Assembly: GCA_016196285.1 (NCBI GenBank)
Contig: JACPXY010000004.1
Coordinates: 1-38,551, forward strand
Origin: Candidatus Pacearchaeota archaeon
Lineage (GTDB): Archaea; Nanobdellota; Nanobdellia; Pacearchaeales; GW2011-AR1
Reading direction: 5' to 3'
DNA length: 38,551 nucleotides
Shown here: positions 38,030-38,551 of the stretch, piece after piece
Layout of the letters: every line of letters begins with the position of its first letter
Numbering within the stretch: position 1 is the stretch's first letter
Translations under genes and position numbers: made by a program
Notes under the pieces: generated by a model
Told to the model about the DNA's origin: nothing
Database searches by the model: none
What the model saw: the letters and a program-made list of their open reading frames with translations, nothing else

Positions 38030-38551
38030 ATGGTTTATGTAAAACGCTGTCCTGAATGTGGGAGTGTCAATCTCACTTATGATGATCACAAAGGTGAAAT
38101 TATCTGCAACGAATGCGGGCTGATCGTCGAGGAGAAGATGGTCGATACAGGTCAGGATGTTGGTGGTCAATTCGATAAGACTGACAAGAAAGGCCGTGGT
38201 GGCGCTCCGATGTCTATGCAAAAATTCGACAAAGGCCTTGCAACAAATGTCGGTGAGATATCCGATATCTATCGTCTTGAAGCAGGACAGACCAGGAAAT
38301 TCCTTAGATTGAAAAAATGGCAGGAACGCGTTTCGACCTCTATCGAGAGAAACTTAAGGCTGGCGATGGCAGAATTAAGAAGAGTTGCCTCTTTTCTTAG
38401 TCTTCCTTCAGTTGTCAGGGACGAGGCATCAAGAGTCTATAATTATGTATTACAGAGAGGATTAGTCAGAGGAAGATCGATGGAGTCAGTCATTGCAGCA
38501 TGCATCTATGCAGCCTGCAGGTCATACAACATTCCCCGAACGCTCGATGAA
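38030..38551 (+). CDS. tfb: Transcription initiation factor B (TFB), 5' part
   Basis: The frame starts at ATG 38030 and runs off the window after 174 codons. The N-terminal zinc ribbon is CPEC (residues 7-10) and CNEC (residues 26-29). The linker has GGAPMSMQKFDKGLATNVG, and the first cyclin-like repeat follows (residues about 95 on: WQERVSTSIERNLRLAMAEL, ASRVYNYVLQRGLVRGRSMESV). In the B-reader region, archaeal TFBs usually read EWRAFD after the DTG; here the sequence is DTGQDVGGQFD, so that motif is absent. The TATA box nearest the start (CTTAAA, 38007-38012) is only about 20 nt upstream. Confidence 0.93.
   Translation, partial: MVYVKRCPECGSVNLTYDDHKGEIICNECGLIVEEKMVDTGQDVGGQFDKTDKKGRGGAPMSMQKFDKGLATNVGEISDIYRLEAGQTRKFLRLKKWQERVSTSIERNLRLAMAELRRVASFLSLPSVVRDEASRVYNYVLQRGLVRGRSMESVIAACIYAACRSYNIPRTLDE

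Noticed and set aside
37946-38221. Minus-strand open frame of 91 codons opposite tfb
   Set aside because: It is a shadow of the well-conserved TFB frame and its promoter, with no motif of its own.

Overview
The window is an archaeal chromosome segment, most plausibly from a small-genome DPANN lineage of the Woesearchaeota/Pacearchaeota type. That placement is inference from gene content, with no phylogeny run. Archaeal markers are TFB, TFE, a candidate Rpo11, aIF1A, ribosomal proteins S8e and S17e, RadB, tRNA splicing endonuclease, LSm, and LeuRS and GlyRS of archaeal type. Bacterial-looking genes are mixed in: a short AlaRS resembling those of CPR/Patescibacteria, ScpB, UppP, a SpoIIM-family protein and toxin-antitoxin modules. 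Coding density is high, with many 1-14 nt overlaps.

Layout. 1-3241: cell-surface polysaccharide block (cut-off sulfotransferase-like gene, two glycosyltransferases, ABC-2 exporter permease). 3238-7473: minus-strand run of radB, a small Cys-rich membrane protein, candidate rpo11, an HTH protein, a thioredoxin-fold membrane protein, a processive GT2 and scpB. 7683-9774: tfe-rhomboid-spoIIM operon. 9868-10766: coiled-coil gene pair. 10824-13193: AT-rich island with an AbrB/RelE module and alaS. 13414-15983: hypotheticals, uppP, an unlisted small zinc protein and a decayed VapBC locus. 16227-20855: leuS, a Ham1-like gene, aIF1A and a membrane protein. 20922-27349: endA, S17e, tRNA(CAT), a divergent Nudix pair, a multi-HTH protein, HIT and MinD. 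27430-30432: tRNA-Ala, a divergent ZIP/Fur pair, a PLDc_N-like protein and glyS. 30766-36784: small zinc ribbon, nucleotidyltransferase-like protein, tRNA-Cys, tRNA-Arg, membrane proteins, RNase Z, SET-domain protein, LSm and a TYR1-like dehydrogenase. 36819-38551: palindromic mobile-element-like DNA, an orphan ORF, S8e and a 3'-truncated TFB.

Promoters are unusually regular. The centre of a TTTAAA/TTTATA/CTTAAA box lies about 26.5 nt before the start codon of many genes, which implies largely leaderless mRNAs. All four tRNA genes have such a box 26.5-28.5 nt before their mature 5' end, so little or no tRNA leader is predicted. Three divergent gene pairs seem to share one palindromic TATA box.

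The least expected structure is a dispersed intergenic repeat family (7609, 15984, 19623, 30522). Its hairpins keep a CAAG/CAAGA loop while the stem sequences differ but stay paired, and every copy lies 3' of a minus-strand gene. No CRISPR array, rRNA or complete transposase was seen.
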